From Lentinula raphanica (taxonomy: Eukaryota; Basidiomycota; Agaricomycetes; Agaricales; Omphalotaceae): a stretch of DNA of 64,000 bases. The DNA is taken from positions 806,001 through 870,000 of the forward strand of contig JANVFP010000020.1 in assembly GCA_027919835.1 (NCBI GenBank). The letters are read 5' to 3'. How positions within the stretch are numbered: position 1 is the stretch's first letter; each line of letters begins with the position of its first letter. A program made the translations under genes and the position numbers. Of the stretch, positions 58,801-64,000 are shown piece after piece. The notes beneath the pieces are model-generated. The model was not told the DNA's origin. It did no database searches and saw nothing but the letters and a program-made list of their open reading frames with translations.

Positions 58801-61800
58801 ATCAGGTGAGCAAAGAGGATACCGAGGGGCGGGTGTGATGAGAGGGGAGAGATGAGAGTAGAGCTGATGACTGTTGTTTTCCTTCAACGGGAACAGCGAG
58901 GGTACATTCGTCAGTAGCAGTTAACCCGGGCTATCATCGTCTAATCGACGTCCAACCCAGTCACAACACTTTTCTGAGACTCTATAGGTCTCCGTCTATT
59001 CATTCTTCTCTAAAAACTTGAATCATTGAGACTTCCCTGCCTGTCTTCGCCTTCTGAAGACTTTCGCGTGAGCAAGACATATCCGTTAGCAGTGAATCTG
59101 AACGATTGATTCTTCCTTAATATGGTGCTCGTGATCCCAGGAGATCATCGCGTGTACAATGAGGTGAGGTCTTGGAAGCGTATAAGCATGAGCATCAGAC
59201 GCCAAAGTTCGGTTGAGGGTCAGAGAGAAAGGCGCGTACCGTATACGGAGGTGTAGTGCAGTTTTCGTGAGGTTGGCGATGGCTTTCTCCGAATCTGAAC
59301 CATTGTCGCGTTCAGAGTTAGAGTCAGATTCAGCCATGATACTCGATGGATGAGAAAAAGTTCGAAAAGGCTCAGAAATATGAGCCTCATCGTGAAAGGT
59401 ATTCCTCGAGCGTTATCGACACTCTTACAAACATTACCGAGAAATTAAACTAGGTCGATATCAGAATCCACGACACAGCGCAGCACTCATATACTGTAAC
59501 GCACCTTCCCTCGATCCTATCTTCCACATATACGAACACTTCCTTCGTTAAACGCGTCGATCCCACCGCTGTCTTTGGTATAATCCTGATCAAGATGTCG
59601 CGTCGCCAGACCGCTCGAAGGTTCGTGACCAAAGGTTCAGGTTTGAACCATCAATGTTGAAATTTGGAGATTGAAGACAACAGAAGGTTCGTGGATTTGT
59701 TAAACAAATTGATTCTTGAACGTGAGGAGTATATACAGTAGGGAACTTTGTAGAATGTCCAAATCAAAGTGCCAGAACATCAAAAGTCTCTGCGGAAGTG
59801 TATACTCTGGTAAGTTGGATACACACAGAGAGAGAGCATGCACAAAACGTACCATTCAATCGTTCATCAAATGATTCTAGCCCTCGTAAATTCCTCAATT
59901 CCTCGCCAACTCTTCCCTGAGGTTCTGCTTTTGAGGTGGGAAGTTACCAGCATATAAACTCATCGAGTGTCGAGATCGAGAAGTCCACGAAGAACAGGAT
60001 AAAGGAAGATCAAAGTAAGCGTGTAGTCAATGAAGACCTTGAATAAATCTGCCTTTTCAAGTGTCGTGTAAAAGAGTGAACGGCACTGAAATGGTTTGGA
60101 TTTTGAGTCGTGAGATGCAAGGTAGGATCGGACGCAAGCCAGCTACGTGTTAAGGATTGACGATAATCGAAGCGAGGTAGACGTGTGGATAGACAGCTTG
60201 GAAGGTTTATTCAGAATCAGGGTCCTCCAGACGATGTATAAAAAAGCCTGCCATTGATCCTATGGAGCATCATTCATTGAGCTCGAGGTTTGAGAGCAGA
60301 CCGGTGTCGATGGTACAACATTTAACCACCAGAAGATTGCGCTTAATTTTGAGCTCATCGTGCAGCTCTGAAGGGTCAGCGTCAGCGTTGTTAAGATGAC
60401 GGTGGCGAGATTGGGTATAGGACGAGCATGATACAACGAATGAGAGAAGATGAGAGATGCAAGGGCGTGGCTCGGTGAAATGGGGTTAGGGTTTCTACTC
60501 GGACTGGATATCCGTTTGGCGTTATGATCGTCTTCGCAAACTCTTACCTCGACCAGCCTCTGACCAGCCTCTACCACACTTACGCATACCGTTCAAGCTC
60601 AGATGGACTCTCGACTGTCTTTACAACTGGAACACGACTGTTTGAACAACTGGAGATGATTGGCATGGAGAGGTTCGCGATGAGAAAAGATATTTCCATT
60701 GTTGTTTCATGAAGCTCACTCTGTTCTACAGTGAAGATCTCGTCTCTTACCCTGAAGACATGAATGCGCCGACAATGCCTACAACAACAAAATCTTGATT
60801 TCTCTACACACCGCCGATGCACATGTTCCGTTACGCTTCTAAGGCAGTAAGGGCAGCAGAAGAAATGTGTCATGGAGCATGGACCAATTCGACCGTCAAA
60901 AGGGTGAACAAGGCTTGGGTCATCGAGTGATGGATCCGCGTCGTATTTGTCGGGCAGAACTAGGGCATTCATCACATCTTATGTCCACTATGTCCACCCT
61001 CTCCCCCGCCTCCTCCCCTGTTTAATCCCTCAGTCCAAATCCTTTCTCAACACCCACCCTATGATCCTAACTCGGAGCCCTATGGATTCCCGCTTCTCCG
61101 TTCTTACCCAAGACCGACGATCGATTCAACGGAGACTCGTAACAAAAGAGTGCTCTATGTTCTCAGCGTGGCAGACTATCGTTGATAGATAGGGAAAGGC
61201 CGAACTAGTAGAGTTCTCCGTCAGCGGTGCTTGTGGTACCTTCTTCTAAACTTTCGGTAAAATCGTTCGTCAGCGAATACTCGCGACAGGCAAGGATATG
61301 CATGGCTAGAAATAGATGCCTAGACATCAGAAGGACTGTTTCGTAAGGTCGGCATCGAAGGGAAGGGGCTGTGATCTTCGTTGGACAGCATTCTAGAGAA
61401 TCACTGAATTTGATTGTCTCTCGTCTCTATCTCCCCGTCTCTCCATCTACTCCCTGCCATGGCTTCGCAACCTCGCATTCTCGCCACAGCGTGGACATAT
61501 GGATTGTTCCTCATTCGAAAGTGCTCAGGCTTCTACGGTGGAATTCAGGGCCCATGAAGGGGTTCAGTGTAGAATTCCTACTTCCACCACCTCTCGAATG
61601 CACAATCAAGAAGTGCTGGCCCTGCACGTACCATGTGTACTCAAGTAGATTGGTTATTCTGTAGCTCGTCAGGGTTTCGTCGAATAGGGAAAACTCTTGA
61701 GTTGGCGACGGAACTCCATGATATTCGGATAGGACAAGCTATATATAACAAGCTGGTGAGTGCTCTATCAAGTTATCGTGGTTCATGCGTTGACTTGCAG

Positions 61801-61950
61801 TAATAAAGCGACACCGTTTGAGCGCTTTGAACCGGTACTACATCGCTGCAAGCCCACCCCACCACCCCATACCATTCAAGACCCTTCTTCGAAGAGCGTC
61901 CTGCGATTTGCCTGACCTCGATACTGTCTCAACCCTCGCCCTCTTCCAAC
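58801..61950. repeat. Degenerate repeats, inverted copies of left-flank sequences
   Basis: 59090-60000 matches the reverse complement of 11490-12420; 60240-60577 matches the reverse complement of 28590-28920. A minus-strand ORF at 59086-59337 (MAESDSNSE...SEKAIANLTKTA) is the better preserved reading of this repeat but has no known domain. 61200-61950 shows nothing I recognise. Confidence 0.5.
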
Positions 61951-62938
61951 GCAATGGATTTGACAACATTGGGGCAGCGGACAGGCTTGTACATGTCTAC
62001 ATTTGAACGTCACGCTGATTTTGGTCCTCATCAAGTATGTCTCTGTTTGTTTGCTCAGTGCTCCTTTTTAAAACAATGATGACCTTACTGTCGATGATTT
62101 AGAGCATGATCTACCAGTTGCAATGAATGTAAGTGGCTGGACTCTGCTTCCTGTCATTCTTACTGATTGTCCTTTTGGCTTATGCGCACTCTTGTGGCTT
62201 CTTTAGCCTAGCACTTCAATCTCTGTCAGCTTGGACCATCGAGCTGATCTCTCGAAACGTGGTGATGATGATTCAAAAGATGGACAGCTGATATCAGCCA
62301 GAGAGGTCTGTGTTCTACCTACAATCGGACAAATCCATTCTTATTGATTTCTTTCATTCACCCTTTCCATGCTCAGGTTTACAAAAAGCTTATGCACTTC
62401 TATCCTCATCCTCATTCATCTTGATCTGCACCACCTGATATCAATAAGTTTTATAATGTAAGACTGTGTTCAACAAGGTTCGGTCTCATTCGAAATATCA
62501 TCCTCAGATGACCATCTGTTTATTGAGAAAGGTCAGAGGCCTGGGGGTCTATATCAGGCTCTAGCTGTCAAGTCAATCCTTCTAGAATTCATATACTGGT
62601 TCCAATGCTCACACGACTTTAAAAAAACCAGATATCAATTGAAGAATCATTGAGCCAAACTATTGGTAACCTATCACTGACCAGATATCAAGAAATAAGC
62701 TCTTTACTACAGCATTTTGCCAGTCAACAGATGACACATTTGAGATAGAGCATGTTGAAGGTCCGACAATTCCCCAGCTTAAAAGGCCACCATATGAGTG
62801 TTAAACCTTGATCCTCCAGTTGCATGTTATATTTTTCTACCAGTGTTTCTGTACAATGTCCATGCAGAGATTGCAAGAAAAAACAAGTTTGTCAAGTTCA
62901 TATCTAGCATTGTACTGAACTAACCATCTCTATACCAG
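61951..62938 (+). other. Probable upstream exons and introns of the right-edge gene
   Basis: Short open pieces with good splice signals (exon to about 62128 followed by GTAAGT; TTTAG then an open exon about 62208-62308 with a GTCTGT donor) suggest the 5' part of the gene. About 62450-62930 is AT-rich and has no clear exon. The start codon is unresolved (ATG at 61954 is one candidate). Confidence 0.35.
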
Positions 62939-64000
62939 CAAACAGTGAATTCAATATTCCAGAGCTTGAATCTACACCTTATACTGAGGCAAACAAGTTC
63001 TACAATGAGCATCAATTCATTTTTGAACTTGTAGAAAGCTTGGGAAAGCCCATAGATGGCGATCCAAACATTTTTGACTCAATAATGTCAAGAATTAATT
63101 TATATGCCCCGGATGTTATTGAGGGTCTTCAAGCCCTCAGCCAATTGCATCCATTCATAAGCTGTATGTAACAATCCAAAAATATCCCACTCATATATAT
63201 TATGTTGATCTTTTATTCAGGCATTGTTGCACCTTTTGCTGCAGTGATTCGTAATGATCAAACAAAGAGAAATAATGATAGGAAAGTTTCTGCTCTAATT
63301 ATTCAGATATGGAATACAGTAATGTGCTTATGGGAGTAAGCATGATTCCACTGATATCTCAATCACTGGGAGTCTCATGCTATATTCAGAATGCGGCATA
63401 TAAAGTCCCCAACCATAGGAAAGACAAATAAGGATCACATGACCATGTGTATACAAGCAATGGAAGAGGATATCAAAAAAGCTGGTATATTGTGTGACAA
63501 TTACCTGAAAAAAAAATCATTAAGTGAGTATGTGTTTGATTTCCTACTCATATTAGTAATAAAAATATCAGCAAAATATTTTCAGTCAAAAACATATGAA
63601 GACAAGGTAGAAAGTTACATTACCCGATTCAATGCTCATCGCCAAGAGCTTGATCGTGCCCTTGGCTTGCACAATACTCACATGATTGAAACATTGTCAT
63701 CTAAACTTGATAGCCTAGATCTTGTTGCAAAACAATGTCTGGCAATCTTGAAGCAGCAGACACTTCAAGAGAAAAAATCCAGGAGTTCATTGATAAAAAT
63801 CATGGTGTAGAAGCCTGCCTAGAGAATGAGCAGCTTTTATCAAAACTTATTGATTTCACTGGGGAGCCAATCATTGCAATAACCTATTATAACAGTGGAG
63901 ATAAATCACAAGATCTGCAGATGGCAAAAAAGAAGCTTATCCAGGAGTTGGATGAAGATATTGAAGAGGTTATCAAAAGGAACATGACAATATTTGAGCA
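62939..64000 (+). CDS. Large Agaricomycete-specific protein, N-terminal part, runs off the window
   Basis: Exons: 62939-63163, 63221-63335, 63390-63523, from 63572 onward (introns 57, 54 and 48 nt, in phase). Motifs: LHPFISCIVAPFAAVIRND, RNNDRKVSALIIQIW, EEDIKKAGILCDNYLKKKSL, YEDKVESYITRFNAHRQEL, ALGLHNTHM. I recognise this (HPF...F..V...R.ND.K; DI..C.N..D.Y.KKK) as the conserved N-terminal helical region of a big family found in many Agaricomycetes, function unknown. A frame change at the A6 run 63772-63777 is needed to continue into KNHGVEACLENEQLL; it may be a mutation or a base-call error. More exons probably lie upstream (about 61954-62450, for example SLDHRADLSKRGDDD), but I cannot fix the start. 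Confidence 0.65.

Noticed and set aside
1..64000. tRNA, rRNA or other structured RNA genes
   Set aside because: None recognised by eye on either strand; a covariance-model scan would be needed to exclude them.

Overview
The window looks like nuclear DNA of an Agaricomycete (mushroom-forming basidiomycete). Real genes carry very short GT...AG introns (48-70 nt). The mobile genes belong to families typical of these fungi: a KDZ-type transposase with a CxC2 zinc domain, a Ty3/gypsy element with a DCGSEIN protease, a BED-finger hAT and an RT/RNase H LINE. The gene at the right edge has the domain pattern of a large Agaricomycete-specific protein family. I see no ordinary housekeeping gene. This is a transposon graveyard with nested insertions, and the nesting order can be read from target-site duplications (TSDs).

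Layout. 1-1205: right half of a giant palindromic non-coding element (family A), itself carrying a 245-bp inverted-repeat element. 1206-1902 (-): a spliced gene broken by that element. 1903-3972: non-coding, possibly an old LTR. 3973-7891 and 8223-11330: two more complete family A palindromes, the first with an 818-bp CACTA-like insert. 11338-12785: degenerate repeat. 12786-14021 plus 26924-27334: an F-box/LRR-like pseudogene split by palindrome B (14022-26916). B is split by a LINE (16267-26583), the LINE by a hAT (19773-26498), and the hAT by another family A palindrome (22644-25739). 27335-28945: degenerate repeats. 28946-54310: a Ty3/gypsy element with 488-bp LTRs that look identical. Its reverse transcriptase is split by a 16.9-kb KDZ-type DNA transposon (33282-50208). 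That transposon carries a transposase and three accessory genes, and one of these is split by palindrome C (40797-43881). 54315-61900: non-coding degenerate repeats. From about 62 kb (+): a spliced gene running off the right edge.

The most notable content is the group of giant palindromes (A, B, C). Complete copies are about 2.6-3.1 kb once nested insertions are subtracted. They have two arms of about 1.2-1.4 kb, a loop of about 0.13-0.32 kb, ends of the type CAGCTG.../CACAGG..., no credible coding capacity, and a perfect 7-bp TSD at each of the five insertions whose two ends are both visible. The KDZ-type element also shows a 7-bp TSD, so its transposase class is a candidate mobiliser, although its ends differ. 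The KDZ accessory genes (39113-40461, 40704-46178, 47484-49821) look like transposon cargo of unknown function. I found no TET/JBP oxygenase, which is a known companion of fungal KDZ elements.

Intron and exon limits were inferred by eye from splice signals and frame continuity. Family names rest on recognised motifs, not on database searches.
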